Positions 1-9,112 of a DNA stretch of 55,334 bases are shown here, in pieces. Source of the stretch: Acidobacteriota bacterium. GTDB lineage: Bacteria; Acidobacteriota; Blastocatellia; UBA7656. How positions within the stretch are numbered: position 1 is the stretch's first letter; each line of letters begins with the position of its first letter. Below the pieces are notes generated by a model, which did no database searches, was not told where the DNA came from, and saw nothing but the letters and a program-made list of their open reading frames with translations. The position numbers and the translations under genes are program-made. The stretch is taken from contig JACQDB010000041.1 in assembly GCA_016201275.1 (NCBI GenBank), forward strand, positions 1 to 55,334, written 5' to 3'.

Positions 1-111
1 AGTGTGTTTGCGCTCAAGCAACAATTTACGATGGAGGTTGTCAAAGAACAGCTGGAGCGTTCGGAAACCAGATGGCGGAAAAAGTTCGATAAACTGCGGG
101 CGGCAGCCTAG
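1..111 (+). CDS. C-terminal fragment of an unidentified protein (cut by the window edge)
   Basis: The forward frame is open from the first base to a TAG at 109-111 and gives 36 residues. They are rich in Lys, Arg, Glu and Gln with heptad-like spacing, ending in KKFDKLRAAA, which looks like a coiled-coil tail. The composition is far more protein-like than in the other frames. It converges on the truncated hsdS, with 25 bases between the two stops. The family cannot be named from this fragment. It may be the last gene of whatever replaced the rest of the specificity gene. Confidence 0.45.
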   Translation, partial: SVFALKQQFTMEVVKEQLERSETRWRKKFDKLRAAA

Positions 112-121
112 TAAGGCTGCT
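104..121. terminator. Short GC-rich inverted repeat between convergent genes
   Basis: GCAGCC, a six-base spacer TAGTAA, then GGCTGC form a perfect 6-bp stem that overlaps the stop codon of the left-edge gene. There is no clear T-tract, so termination is only a guess from the position between two converging reading frames. Confidence 0.3.
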
Positions 122-136
122 GCTACCTGTCACTTT

Positions 137-421
137 TCAGTCATTAGATTTCGATTCCAATGTGCCACAAACATTAGTGCAATTGAATTTTCCATTACGA
201 TAAAAGACTGTACCGGCATAAGCTCCATCAGTTGTCCACGTCACATATTCGCCATCGAATTCATAAGAGTCGAGCCTTCCCATTTCCCCTTTATTGTAAG
301 ATTGTGAAGAATATACAGGGTATTCACCGGGATAAGAGTTTATTTCTTCTGCACTAATTACCCGACCGCGCCCAATCTCGCACAATTCTTTGATTTTCTT
401 TTTCTGCCACATTTTCATCAT
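137..421 (-). pseudogene. hsdS: Truncated type I restriction specificity subunit (HsdS N-terminus)
   Basis: The 94-residue product begins with a basic stretch followed by [13 protein letters not shown] and later YPVYSSQS and YVTWTTDGAYAGTVFYR, the typical opening of the first target-recognition domain of HsdS. Full HsdS proteins are about 400 residues with two recognition domains. This frame stops in the first one, and no continuation is seen in the other reverse frames before the window edge. The start overlaps the end of hsdM by 68 nt, as expected for hsdM-hsdS coupling. A complete specificity domain is therefore missing here. An intact or alternative hsdS, and hsdR, would have to lie outside the window. 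Confidence 0.6.
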
Positions 422-3101
422 TCATAAATCCCAATTGCGTCAAAAACCGATTCAACTCTTTCATCGTTATCTCGCGCTGCCCTTCAAGCTCTCGCGCAGA
501 GACTGCATACTTATCCCAAAGCTTTTCAAACACTGCAATCAACGAGCGTTTCTCGGCGTTCAAATACCGCAGTAATTCGTTGTTAATCAAATCATGGAGC
601 TTTTTCAAAATCAGCCGCTTCGCTTCATCCGCAGCAATCACGCCGCCAATCGCCGCAAGCTCTGCGTCCAAGCCTACAAGTTTTGCCTCTAAGGTCTTGC
701 GGTCTTTTGCCAGCCTTTCGAGTTTCGCCTTTCGCTGCTTTGCCGCCTTGCCATCTTTCGCCGGTGTCGCTTCAAGCTGTGTCGCTTCGCGCTCATTGCC
801 ATCAATCAAACTTTGCAAATCCTCTTTTTCGTCTTCAACGCCATCACGCTTGAATCTGAGCTTGCGCTCTAAAGCTTCCTTTTGCTGTTTCAGTTTTCGC
901 TTCAATTCGCCGATGCGATCTTCGCGCTCTTTGATGGCATCAAGTTGCGCCTCTAACTTTTCGCGCTCTTTCGTGGCGGTCTCAGAATCGGACTCCTGCA
1001 AATCTTGGATAGCTGCTTTCAGATAATCTTTGATCTGTTTGGCGGAAAGCTCTGCTGCTTCATCTTCGCTTTCATCGGCTTCATACTCTACGGCTCCGAC
1101 TGCTTCACCCAGCAAACTTTCGGCTTCGCCTATCTCTGCTTCTGTTGCTTCGATGGTTTGCACATCGCCCTGAAAGAAAGCCTCAATCAAATATGAATCG
1201 GGAATCAGGCTCGGATTCCAGCCTGTGCTGATGATGGTCTTCAAATCATATTTGATGGTTTGCCACCAGTTCACAAACACCCCAGCAGTTTGAAATTCAT
1301 CAAGCACGCCTACAGGAATCAACTTCTCTTTGATTGGCGCAAGCAGTTCAGCGCGGACTTGGGAAAGGATGTTATTGCCTTCGAGCTTGGCGAAATCGTC
1401 ACGCGCCAGATTCCACCAATCGGCTATCTCTGCATTCATCGTTTGATAGGTCTTGAGCAAATTTCCATCCGCTTCGATGATGCCTTTGATTGCTTGCTTG
1501 GCTTCGATTGCCGCTTTGAAATTCAGATAATTTGCCGTTCTCGGCTCGAATATGCGGTTCGGCTCAAAGCTGAATTTCTCGAATGTCTGCGCGTAAAGAT
1601 TGACTTCGTATTCAGGGATGCCGCCGGTCAGATGCGCCCTCACGTCTTCCGGCTCTGGCTCCGGCGTATTGTCAACGTAGCGGCGAATGTTCAAATTAAA
1701 ATCGTTTCCGACAATCTCGCTTTTCTCAACCAGCCGCGAATACTTGGGGATTTCCAGCTTGTGAGTAAAGACATAATCAATCTTTTCGATGTCTTCGGGG
1801 CGCAGCTTGTTTTGATTCTTGCCTTCGGCATATTCGCGGTCTGCATTGATGAAAAGAATCTGGTCGCGTAAATCGTCGGGCTTGTTTTTATTGATGACAA
1901 GAACACAAGCGGGAATGCCTGTGCCATAAAAGAGTGCAGGCGGCAAACTGATAATTGCTTCGATGATATTGTCATTTATGATTCCTGCGCGAATGACTTT
2001 TTCTTGTCCGCCACGAAACAAAACACCATGCGGCATAATCGTTGCCATCATGCCTTGCGGGTCTAGGCTGGCAATCATGTGTTGCACGAACATCAAATCG
2101 GCTTTCTTTCCGGTTTCCGGCGCAAAGCCGTATTTGAAGCGATTCTTAAAATTCATACTGGCTTTGCTATAGTTTTGCGAGAATGGCGGATTCGCCAGAA
2201 CGCGGGAAAATTTGCGAATGGTGCCGAGATGTAGATGTTGAGGATTTTCGAGCGTGTCATCATTCTCGATGTGGGCAGTCGTGATGTTATGCAAAATCAT
2301 GTTCATCTGACAGATTGCCCAAACTGTACCGCTCGACTCTTGCCCGTAGAGTTGTAGATGACGCGGGTTCTGTCCCTGCTCTTCAACGTACTGAAAAGAT
2401 TGAATGAGCATACCGCCCGAACCGACGGTCGGATCGTAAATGGACATGGTTTCTTGGGGCTTGAGAATTTGCACTAGCAAACGCACGACTTCGCTAGGCG
2501 TATAAAATTCGCCGCCCTTTTTGCCTGCGCTATCGGCAAAGAATTTAATCAGGTATTCGTAAGCCGCGCCGAGCAAATCGGGAAACTCGAAGTTCTCGTT
2601 TGTGAGAACAAGGGTATTAAAATGCGCGAGCAAATCTATCCATCGTTGGTCAGAAATCTTGCTCTTGCCTTTGACTTCGTTGAAATCAATGTTGTTCTTT
2701 AAAACGCCTTCCAGCACATCGTTATGATCTTCTATGGCGTGAATTGCTTGATTTAGGCGCTGCCCGACATCCTTCTTGACATCTTTCAAAGCTGGAACTT
2801 CTTTCCCGTCTTCATCCAAGTAAGCATCGTTCCATCTGGCATTCTTAGGAACAAAGAAGGTTTCGCCGTAAGAAGTCTTGTCTTCGAGCAATTCATCTAT
2901 GACATCAGGCGGCAAATGGGAATAAACATATTTTCTCAAGCGTTCGCGCTCGACTTCAAAGTTGTCAGACATTCTTTTGATGAAGAGCATTCCGAAGATG
3001 AACTCTTTGAACTCGGAAGCATCCATTTTGCCGCGCAAAATATCCGCCGCTTTCAAAAGGAAACTCTCTAATTGAGACAGGGTTATTTTCTGCTTTTTCA
3101 T
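354..3101 (-). CDS. hsdM: Type I restriction-modification DNA methyltransferase subunit M
   Basis: HsdM methylates adenine at N6 in the recognition site chosen by HsdS. The 915-residue protein has the helical HsdM N-terminal domain (residues 1-160), the FYTP segment near 199, SAM-binding motif I (DPTVGSGG, about 223-230) and catalytic motif IV (NPPF, about 304-307). It is long for HsdM (usually 500-800). The extra length is a highly charged coiled coil at about 690-840 before a short helical tail, as in the long N6-methylase subgroup. It is followed by a broken hsdS, so function depends on a specificity subunit supplied elsewhere. The base composition looks more AT-rich than the housekeeping genes further right, consistent with transfer. 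Confidence 0.93.
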   Translation of the reverse strand: MKKQKITLSQLESFLLKAADILRGKMDASEFKEFIFGMLFIKRMSDNFEVERERLRKYVYSHLPPDVIDELLEDKTSYGETFFVPKNARWNDAYLDEDGKEVPALKDVKKDVGQRLNQAIHAIEDHNDVLEGVLKNNIDFNEVKGKSKISDQRWIDLLAHFNTLVLTNENFEFPDLLGAAYEYLIKFFADSAGKKGGEFYTPSEVVRLLVQILKPQETMSIYDPTVGSGGMLIQSFQYVEEQGQNPRHLQLYGQESSGTVWAICQMNMILHNITTAHIENDDTLENPQHLHLGTIRKFSRVLANPPFSQNYSKASMNFKNRFKYGFAPETGKKADLMFVQHMIASLDPQGMMATIMPHGVLFRGGQEKVIRAGIINDNIIEAIISLPPALFYGTGIPACVLVINKNKPDDLRDQILFINADREYAEGKNQNKLRPEDIEKIDYVFTHKLEIPKYSRLVEKSEIVGNDFNLNIRRYVDNTPEPEPEDVRAHLTGGIPEYEVNLYAQTFEKFSFEPNRIFEPRTANYLNFKAAIEAKQAIKGIIEADGNLLKTYQTMNAEIADWWNLARDDFAKLEGNNILSQVRAELLAPIKEKLIPVGVLDEFQTAGVFVNWWQTIKYDLKTIISTGWNPSLIPDSYLIEAFFQGDVQTIEATEAEIGEAESLLGEAVGAVEYEADESEDEAAELSAKQIKDYLKAAIQDLQESDSETATKEREKLEAQLDAIKEREDRIGELKRKLKQQKEALERKLRFKRDGVEDEKEDLQSLIDGNEREATQLEATPAKDGKAAKQRKAKLERLAKDRKTLEAKLVGLDAELAAIGGVIAADEAKRLILKKLHDLINNELLRYLNAEKRSLIAVFEKLWDKYAVSARELEGQREITMKELNRFLTQLGFMNDENVAEKENQRIVRDWARSGN

Positions 3102-3289
3102 GTAACGACAGCCAAAATCACAAATATATTTTACAAAATCCTTGTAGGAATCACGATTTTCAATCGCGCTTATGCCTGAGAATTTTCCATTGCTTTTTCA
3201 AAATGAAGCGAGCATATCGCGCCAAAGTCTATCACGCCAAGCTATTTTGGAGTAAAGGAAATCGAAGACCTTTTGCAAAACAAGGCCAA

Positions 3290-4174
3290 TTACGGTTTGC
3301 CAATAGTTACTTTGACTGTAGCAAGCACATTGCCTTTTCTTGTGGCCTGTAAGTTCTCAATCTCATGCATCGCTTTGTAAAGACTGCGTTCAAGATGTGA
3401 CTCGTAGCGATAGAGCTTGTCCAGAGTATCGGTATTGGGAAGAAGATTTTTTCGCCGCTTTCGATCTATTTCTACCGCTGCTTTTTCAAATTCAATCCTT
3501 GCTTTCGCCTCGCTTGAGATAATGCTTAATTGCGCGGAGTGCAGCATCTCATCGAAAGGCTTGGCTTCGGATTCGGCTATCGCTTTTATTGCGTCTAAAA
3601 GAAGCTTTGCTGTCCAGTCGTCAAACGTATCAAGATATTGATCCTCTGGAAAGCCGGGGATTTCTAATTCATCTATGTCTGTGTTTTCAGCCAAGTTTGC
3701 AACCACATCGAAAATTGAAACGGCCTCATAGGTTCGGATAGGTTGACTATCTTTCATCTCTGGAAGCTTGGTTATCAAAACGCGAAGGCGTTTATAATCT
3801 GTTGCCAAGTCCTGCACATCCTCAAGGGTCTTATGCTCTTTGTGTTCAAAATGCTTTTCTTCCATTCTCTCTTGCTCGATAGCGGCAAGCTCGCGCTCAT
3901 AACGGTTGGCTCTGCCTAATCGCCAGATCAACATGGCTATGCGCTCCGTCAAGATGGTTTCCAGATGCCCAACCGGGGAAAGGCTTCCAATGATGCCTTG
4001 ACGGTGGGCTTCCCAATCTTCGGGATTCTCGACAAAAGGAATCACTGCGGCTTCGGATGTCAATCCATGTGTGACCGCGTTGAATCGCACAATTGCTTTG
4101 CCTTCGGGCGTTGTCGCTCCTGTGGATTTCAAAGCGTTTTTTCGGTTTGCTTCTATCTGTTTTTGACTTGCCAT
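3290..4174 (-). CDS. Conserved hypothetical protein with N-terminal TGATTPEGKA motif
   Basis: 294 residues. The N-terminus (ASQKQIEANRKNALKSTG, then TTPEGKAIVRFNAVTHGL) is the hallmark of a widespread uncharacterised family in Planctomycetes, Acidobacteria and Proteobacteria, often multicopy. The rest is predominantly helical and charged, with LIWRLGRANRYERELAAIE at about 85-105. No signal peptide or membrane segment is seen. It runs in the same direction as the two small genes upstream (19 bp from the nearer one) and hsdM downstream. No function is established. The context suggests cargo of mobile DNA. Confidence 0.75.
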   Translation of the reverse strand: MASQKQIEANRKNALKSTGATTPEGKAIVRFNAVTHGLTSEAAVIPFVENPEDWEAHRQGIIGSLSPVGHLETILTERIAMLIWRLGRANRYERELAAIEQERMEEKHFEHKEHKTLEDVQDLATDYKRLRVLITKLPEMKDSQPIRTYEAVSIFDVVANLAENTDIDELEIPGFPEDQYLDTFDDWTAKLLLDAIKAIAESEAKPFDEMLHSAQLSIISSEAKARIEFEKAAVEIDRKRRKNLLPNTDTLDKLYRYESHLERSLYKAMHEIENLQATRKGNVLATVKVTIGKP

Positions 4175-4192
4175 TGCTAAACCTCCGGTTTT

Positions 4193-4525
4193 TTATTGCA
4201 TCGCTTTTAGCGCGAGTATCAAGTTTGATGTGCTGACATTTTTGCCTCGTACATCATCCAGCATTGCGCCAAGAGCCGCTGGATTCTTGCGAAGCCAATT
4301 CACCCGCTTATCGTTTTCCTGGCAGCTTGTATAGGTCAAATCATGGCAATGGCGGCAGCCAAAATAACGACCGGTTGGCGGAGAATAAATTTTCGAAACC
4401 CGGCGATTGCACGTCTTGCCGTTGACGATCAAAGGACAAATGAACCACCAGCGCAGACCGCCGAAATTCGGGCGTGTCGTCGTGAGGCGAACCTTGAAAT
4501 CAATTCTCTCTTGAGTGCTTTTCAA
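4193..4525 (-). CDS. Small zinc-ribbon-like hypothetical protein
   Basis: 110 residues. RWWFICPL then CNRRVSKIY, GRYFGCRHCHDLTY and a downstream SCQEND describe a treble-clef or zinc-ribbon fold seen in small proteins of mobile and phage-like regions. It starts with TTG, and the start overlaps the stop of the preceding gene in a TTGA arrangement, so it is probably translated by coupling. The C-terminal part (NPAALGAMLDDVRGKN onwards) is unassigned. The function is unknown. The metal-binding cysteines are visible and are the basis for the name. Confidence 0.65.
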   Translation of the reverse strand: MKSTQERIDFKVRLTTTRPNFGGLRWWFICPLIVNGKTCNRRVSKIYSPPTGRYFGCRHCHDLTYTSCQENDKRVNWLRKNPAALGAMLDDVRGKNVSTSNLILALKAMQ

Positions 4526-4929
4526 GGTGTAATGAAGTCGAAGCCAACAGTAATGCGGACTCGTGGTGTCCAGTTCATAGCCCTAAGACTGTCTCCAGTC
4601 AACGCATCGCCGCATAAATAGCACTCGCCCTTCGTTGTCTTGACGCCTTCACGCGCTACAAGAAGCGGATAGGGCGGCTTTGCAGGCATCTGCTTTTTCA
4701 TTGCCTCTAAGCGCCAAGCTATTGCTTCATCTTCTTCAATCCGCCTCTCACGCAAAGCACCTTTTCGGATCGGCAGAATCTCTAAAATTGCCGCCTTATG
4801 TCCGGCGAGGGCTTCGAGCCTTTCCGTCGTAAGCCAGTCTTCGGGCGCATCAACAATTAAATCATTGCCATCAACTTCAAGCCGGACGCCTGCCGCTTCC
4901 AGATTTTTTATCAATTCAATTGCCGTCAT
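4522..4929 (-). CDS. TubC N-terminal docking-domain-like protein
   Basis: The ATG at 4929 is chosen because an AGGTG lies about 7 nt upstream and the homologous region begins there. An upstream ATG at 4986 would add 19 unrelated residues. The product has 135 residues. Positions 1-50 (TAIELIKNLEAAGVRLEVDG, then LTTERLEALAGHKAAILEIL) match the TubC docking-domain fold. In small stand-alone proteins this fold occurs in mobile regions next to replication or primase genes and has no known docking role. A CYLCGDAL motif follows near 100. It is the first gene of a tight pair with the TTG-start gene downstream. Confidence 0.65.
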   Translation of the reverse strand: MTAIELIKNLEAAGVRLEVDGNDLIVDAPEDWLTTERLEALAGHKAAILEILPIRKGALRERRIEEDEAIAWRLEAMKKQMPAKPPYPLLVAREGVKTTKGECYLCGDALTGDSLRAMNWTPRVRITVGFDFITP

Positions 4930-5009
4930 AGTCGCACCTGTTTGCGCTTCGGCTCTTGAGGGGTTTCGGCTTGTTTGACATCGCACACCCTCATAAGCTT
5001 CTCAACGCT

Positions 5010-5140
5010 TAGTACAGGGCGCGACAACTTCACCGCTGGTTAGAAAATACTGATTTGCTGCAAAAAGCCTATGTTTATTGGCTTATTTGAAAAATCATGG
5101 CGTTGCTAACTAGCGGCCTATTTACTGTGCCTTGTACTTA
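5010..5140. repeat. MITE-like palindromic element, family A, copy 1
   Basis: The ends are imperfect inverted repeats (TTAGTACAGGGC against TAAGTACAAGGC read inward from the other end). Nested inside are CCGCTGGTTAG with CTAACTAGCGG, then AAGCC with GGCTT around an apical loop. The whole 131-bp unit can therefore fold as one long hairpin. A second copy lies inverted at 48223-48354. It encodes nothing. Confidence 0.8.
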
Positions 5141-5209
5141 GTTACTTTCCAACTCATCTGCGGCGCAGTATGGTGCAATCGAAAAAATCGTAGCTGCCAA
5201 CGGGGTGGT

Positions 5210-5255
5210 GGGGCCAAATGAGATGATCAAAAGGGGCCAAATCAGGTTGTCAAAA
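5210..5255. repeat. Two tandem 23-bp repeats, probable IS21-family end remnant
   Basis: Two adjacent 23-mers begin GGGGCCAAAT and end TCAAAA, differing at a few central positions. Multiple GGGGCC-type repeats at the termini are characteristic of IS21-family elements. No istA or istB reading frame is present nearby, so this would be a solo end left after deletion or a decayed insertion. Confidence 0.4.
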
Positions 5256-5280
5256 CTAGATATGGCTTCGGGTCGGTGAT

Positions 5281-6345
5281 TTATCTGGCGGGTTGTTGTT
5301 GTGTCAGGCAATGCAACGTGCCGAGTCCCCAGACTAAATCTACGGCGTGAATGCCAATAACCGGGCGGTCTGTGAAAGCTTCAGCAAGGATGCCTAATGC
5401 TTTGCGGTCGTTTTCATCGTTGAATGTCGGAACCAGCACCGCCGCGTTGGTGATGTAAAAATTGGCGTAACTTGCGGGTAGTCTCCGACCTGCAAAATAG
5501 AGCGGCGCAGGCATCGGCAACGTAACAACTTTTAGCTTCGAGCCATCTTCGAGTCTGGCGCTTTTTAGGCGCTCAAAATTTTCTTCCAGCACCGCGTGGT
5601 TGTAATCCGCAGGATTTTTTTCTCTACACAAGACCACCGTGTTGTGATTGACGAAGCGGCAAAGGTCATCAACGTGACCGTGAGTGTCGTCGCCTTCGAT
5701 GCCTTTGCCGAGCCACACGATATTGCTCACGCCTAAAAATTGACGCATGGCTTCTGCAATCTCTTCTCTGCTCAAGTTTGGATTACGCGCTTGCGTCTGT
5801 TGATCGAGCAAGCATTCTTCCGTAGTAATCAAAGTGCCGCGCCCATTCACCTCAATTGCACCGCCTTCTAAAACGACATGAGTATTTTTGTATTCGGCTT
5901 TGAAGATTTTTAACTTGAGTGCCTCTGCCGCCAGTTCCGGCACTAGATTATCTTTCTCGAAATCTTTGTACTTTGCCCAAGCATTAAATTTAAAATTGGC
6001 AATCGCTACTTCCGAACGTCGCCCTGTGCGTTTCACAAAAAGAGGTCCGAAGTCTCGCGTCCAACCGCGATTAGTCGGAAAACGGAAGAACTCTAGGCGA
6101 GAAAAATCCGCGCCGACTTTATCAAGTACGCGACGAGCTAAGGTTTCGTGCGTTTCGTTGTTGACGATGATGCGAGCGATTTCGCCTTGCGCGAGTTTGC
6201 GGGTGATCTCGCCATAGACCCAATGAATCGGGGCGATTTTTCCGGGCCAATCAGTTTTATTGTGCGGCCAGCCAAGCCAAGTAGCTTCGTGCTTCTCCCA
6301 TTCGGCGGACATCGCAAAGCCCTTTGCGGCAGGTGTGTTTTTCAT
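5281..6345 (-). CDS. aguA: Agmatine deiminase
   Basis: It converts agmatine to N-carbamoylputrescine and ammonia in the cytoplasm. It is 354 residues, normal for the family, and belongs to the guanidino-group-modifying superfamily. Visible signatures are TWLGWPH near 22, GWTRDFGP at about 94-101, LEGG at about 159-162, DDTHGHVDD at about 219-227 and the catalytic cysteine in GLGTLHC at about 346. The next enzyme of the pathway, aguB, lies 95 bp upstream in the same direction, with a heptamer-repeat hairpin between them. Together they give the arginine-decarboxylase branch of putrescine synthesis. No speA is seen in the window. Confidence 0.93.
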   Translation of the reverse strand: MKNTPAAKGFAMSAEWEKHEATWLGWPHNKTDWPGKIAPIHWVYGEITRKLAQGEIARIIVNNETHETLARRVLDKVGADFSRLEFFRFPTNRGWTRDFGPLFVKRTGRRSEVAIANFKFNAWAKYKDFEKDNLVPELAAEALKLKIFKAEYKNTHVVLEGGAIEVNGRGTLITTEECLLDQQTQARNPNLSREEIAEAMRQFLGVSNIVWLGKGIEGDDTHGHVDDLCRFVNHNTVVLCREKNPADYNHAVLEENFERLKSARLEDGSKLKVVTLPMPAPLYFAGRRLPASYANFYITNAAVLVPTFNDENDRKALGILAEAFTDRPVIGIHAVDLVWGLGTLHCLTQQQPAR

Positions 6346-6425
6346 CAGTAGTCAGTAGTCAGTAGTCAGTAGTCAGTAGTCAGTAGTCAGTAGTCAGTAA
6401 ACTTCTACTGACTACTGACTACTGG
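6346..6425. repeat. CAGTAGT heptamer array with an inverted arm
   Basis: About 7.5 copies of the heptamer CAGTAGT run from 6346 to 6398. After a short spacer, the reverse complement follows at about 6405-6425 (ACTGACTACTGACTACTG). The transcript between aguB and aguA can form a register-shifting hairpin directly upstream of the aguA start at 6345. The array leaves no ordinary Shine-Dalgarno in front of aguA. Confidence 0.8.
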
Positions 6426-6440
6426 CTACGGGCAATTGTT

Positions 6441-7352
6441 TTATTCATCTATGAAGCGGCGGTCTATGCCTGTGTAGGCGTCAATTCTTCTATCGCGCAA
6501 AAAGGGCCAGTTGCGGCGCACTTCTTCCATTCGCGCTGAGTCAATTTCGCCAATTAAAATTTCTTCTTTATCGGTTGAAGCTTCGGCGATGACAACGCCA
6601 AACGGGTCGCACAAAAACGAACTTCCCCAGAACTCTATGCCCGCTTCTGTCTCTTTCCATTTCTCGTGACCGACGCGATTAACCGCCGCGACATACACTC
6701 CATTCGCTATAGCGTGGCTACGTTGAATGGTGCGCCAGGCATCGCGTTGCTGTGCGCCGTACTGCTCTTTTTCATGCGGATGCCAACCGATAGCCGTCGG
6801 ATAAAACAAGACATTCGCGCCGCGCAACGCGGTCAATCTTGCGCCTTCCGGGTACCATTGATCCCAACAAATCAGAGTGCCTATGCGACCGGCTTGCGTA
6901 TCAAAAGCTTTGAAACCCAAATCGCCCGGCGTGAAATAAAACTTCTCGTAGTAGGCGGGGTCATCGGGTATGTGCATCTTGCGATAGAGGTTTGCGACTT
7001 CGCCATCTGCGTCAATATAAGCAACGGTGTTGTGATAAAGCCCTATGGCGCGACGCTCGAACAGAGAAGCAACAATGGTGATTTTTTTAGCTTTAGCGAT
7101 TTTGCCTAAAGCCTCTGTTGAAGCGCCGGGGATTGCTTCGGCGAGGTCGAACAAGTCGGCGTCTTCGCGCTGACAGAAATATTGCGAGCGAAAAAGCTCC
7201 GGCAGACAGACGACCTCTGCGCCAAGCCGCGCCGCTTCCTCGACCTTTGAGACAGCACGATGGAGATTCTCATCAGCGTCTGTCGTCATCCGCATCTGTA
7301 CCAAACCGACGGTGAATTTCTTTGCCTCTTGCATAACCAAATCAGCATACAC
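6441..7352 (-). CDS. aguB: N-carbamoylputrescine amidase
   Basis: It hydrolyses N-carbamoylputrescine to putrescine, CO2 and ammonia. It is a nitrilase-superfamily enzyme of 303 residues with the Glu-Lys-Cys triad visible: CLPELF (E52), RKMHIPD (K125) and ICWDQWYPE (C162). The GTG at 7352 is preferred because GAGGT lies about 7 nt before it. An ATG at 7334 has no ribosome site. It precedes aguA, so the two form the two-step agmatine-to-putrescine module. A related carbon-nitrogen hydrolase is conceivable, but the pairing with aguA makes this assignment firm. Confidence 0.92.
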   Translation of the reverse strand: MYADLVMQEAKKFTVGLVQMRMTTDADENLHRAVSKVEEAARLGAEVVCLPELFRSQYFCQREDADLFDLAEAIPGASTEALGKIAKAKKITIVASLFERRAIGLYHNTVAYIDADGEVANLYRKMHIPDDPAYYEKFYFTPGDLGFKAFDTQAGRIGTLICWDQWYPEGARLTALRGANVLFYPTAIGWHPHEKEQYGAQQRDAWRTIQRSHAIANGVYVAAVNRVGHEKWKETEAGIEFWGSSFLCDPFGVVIAEASTDKEEILIGEIDSARMEEVRRNWPFLRDRRIDAYTGIDRRFIDE

Positions 7353-7430
7353 AAAACCTCAAAAAGCTGCCAATTGCTGGCTCATCAAAAAACGCGAATT
7401 CAGGCAGAGAAACTTGCTTCACACGCTGCA

Positions 7431-8378
7431 TTAAAACGCCGGGACAAGATCAATGACGGTGACTTCCGGGGTCGCGCAAAAACGGACTCGCGGCGCATTG
7501 CCGCCTTCCATTCCTATGCCTCTGTTGACGTAGAGCGAGGTTTGTTTGACTTGGTACAAACCCGCTTCATACTGTTTGCCGAATTTCGACAAGGTGATTA
7601 ACGCGCCGTAAAAAGGCAACGCAATTTGTCCGCCGTGCGTGTGTCCGGCGCAATAGAGGTCTATGTTTTGCTCGGCGATTTCCGCGATCAAATCGGGGTA
7701 ATGATAAAGAAAAATCGAAAACTCATTGGGTGGAATCGAAGCCAGCGCCTGTTTCATTTGCCCTTCGTTGCCAACCGCAATTCCGGCAATATGCAAAGCC
7801 GTTCCCTTCACCTTGAGGGACGCCGCTTTGCCGTTCAATTCGATAGCGTCCGTGCCTTCAAACAAATTCAAGCGGCTCCAAAAAGCCGTGTCCCAATTGC
7901 CTTTGACAACATAGGTCGGAGCGACTGTCGCAAGGCTTGCAAGACACTCGCGAAAGACCTGCAAGCCTGCGGACGAGTTGATGCTGTCGCCGGTAAAAAA
8001 TATCAAATCCGGTTTTTCATTTTTGATAATCTCTGGCAGTTGTTTTTCCAGTCGCGCTTTTGCATCGCTGTGCAAATCCGAGATGTGAACAAGGCGAATC
8101 GGGCTTGCGCCGCTGGCAAGTTTGTCGCTTTTGATCTCTACGCGGGTGATGGAGATTCGATAGGGTTCGATGAAATAGCCATAGCCGATGCAGAGCAATC
8201 CTATGAGACTCAGGCTGAAAATAATGCGGCGAAACCACACCTGGCTTTTGTGTTGTGAAAGCGCGGCGATGCCGAATTTGTGCAAGAGCCATTTGATAAC
8301 CAGGATTGCCGCAAAGGCGTAAATGGCGACCACCAAGCTGAAAAAAATAGTGACGCGAAGGTATTCAGCGTTTTGCAT
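7431..8378 (-). CDS. Membrane-anchored metallophosphoesterase
   Basis: 315 residues. Two hydrophobic segments (about 8-30 and 48-68) anchor it in the membrane. The calcineurin-like phosphoesterase domain follows, with HISDLHSD near 97-104, FFTGDS, KGNWD (in place of the usual GNHD/E) and AGHTHGGQ. These residues form a two-metal centre. The subgroup resembles YkuE and related enzymes acting on lipid or phosphoester substrates at the membrane. The exact substrate cannot be told. Its stop is 16 bp from the start codon side of the next gene's stop (8395), and both are read leftwards, so co-transcription with the YjbQ-family gene is likely. Confidence 0.85.
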   Translation of the reverse strand: MQNAEYLRVTIFFSLVVAIYAFAAILVIKWLLHKFGIAALSQHKSQVWFRRIIFSLSLIGLLCIGYGYFIEPYRISITRVEIKSDKLASGASPIRLVHISDLHSDAKARLEKQLPEIIKNEKPDLIFFTGDSINSSAGLQVFRECLASLATVAPTYVVKGNWDTAFWSRLNLFEGTDAIELNGKAASLKVKGTALHIAGIAVGNEGQMKQALASIPPNEFSIFLYHYPDLIAEIAEQNIDLYCAGHTHGGQIALPFYGALITLSKFGKQYEAGLYQVKQTSLYVNRGIGMEGGNAPRVRFCATPEVTVIDLVPAF

Positions 8379-8394
8379 TCGTAGGTTTTTCCGT

Positions 8395-8814
8395 CTATTC
8401 GCCGATGATTTTCACGAGTACGCGCTTGCGCCGTTTGCCGTCAAACTCGCCGTAAAAAATCTGCTCCCACGTGCCAAAATCCAAACGCCCGTTGGTGATG
8501 GCTACAACCACTTCGCGCCCCATGATTTGCCGCTTGATATGAGCATCGGCGTTGTCTTCGCCGGTGTCGTTGTGCCGGTAATCGCCGACCGGTTCATGCG
8601 GCGCAAGCTTTTCTAAAAACACTTCGTAATCGTGATGCAAGCCGCGCTCGTCATCGTTAATAAAAACCGAAGCCGTGATGTGCATGGCGTTGACCAAGAC
8701 CAAGCCTTCTTTGATACCGCTTTCGCGCAGGCAATCTTCAACTTGCGGCGTGATGTTGAGGAAGGCTCGGCGCGTCGGAATGTTGAACCACAACTCTTTT
8801 CGATAACTTTTCAT
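8395..8814 (-). CDS. YjbQ family protein (UPF0047)
   Basis: 139 residues, full length for the family. Signatures are [19 protein letters not shown] at about 40-58, [32 protein letters not shown] in two consecutive parts and the C-terminal [13 protein letters not shown]. The conserved His, Asp and Glu residues form a small enzyme active site. Members show weak thiamine-phosphate synthase activity and the true substrate is uncertain. It is upstream of the metallophosphoesterase in the same orientation. No ribosome site is conspicuous beyond a purine-rich stretch. The 298 bp beyond it (8815-9112) show no recognisable gene. Confidence 0.9.
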   Translation of the reverse strand: MKSYRKELWFNIPTRRAFLNITPQVEDCLRESGIKEGLVLVNAMHITASVFINDDERGLHHDYEVFLEKLAPHEPVGDYRHNDTGEDNADAHIKRQIMGREVVVAITNGRLDFGTWEQIFYGEFDGKRRKRVLVKIIGE

Positions 8815-9112
8815 TGCTGTTTTCCCAACTGAGTTGCAAGGTAGAAGCCGAATTCGGGAGGCTATGAAGTGGTAAAACCCAAACCGCGAATCCCGAACTT
8901 TGAACCCTGATCCAGTTTATCTCATCGCTCTGGTGATGGGGAGCCGCAGCGCAGGAAGGCCGTCAAACAGCGTACTTGACGAATGAGGCTCTCTGGTCTG
9001 GCGTGTGAAGGCTCACAAGATATTGTATGCGGTCGTCGTAGAGACCCCAATATGTTGAGTGCCTTCACGGAAGCCCTCAGATCACCGCGACTGAAGGCGT
9101 ATCGGGGCTTGG

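Noticed and set aside
6346-6425. CRISPR array
   Set aside because: The heptamers are directly contiguous without spacers and there are no cas genes.
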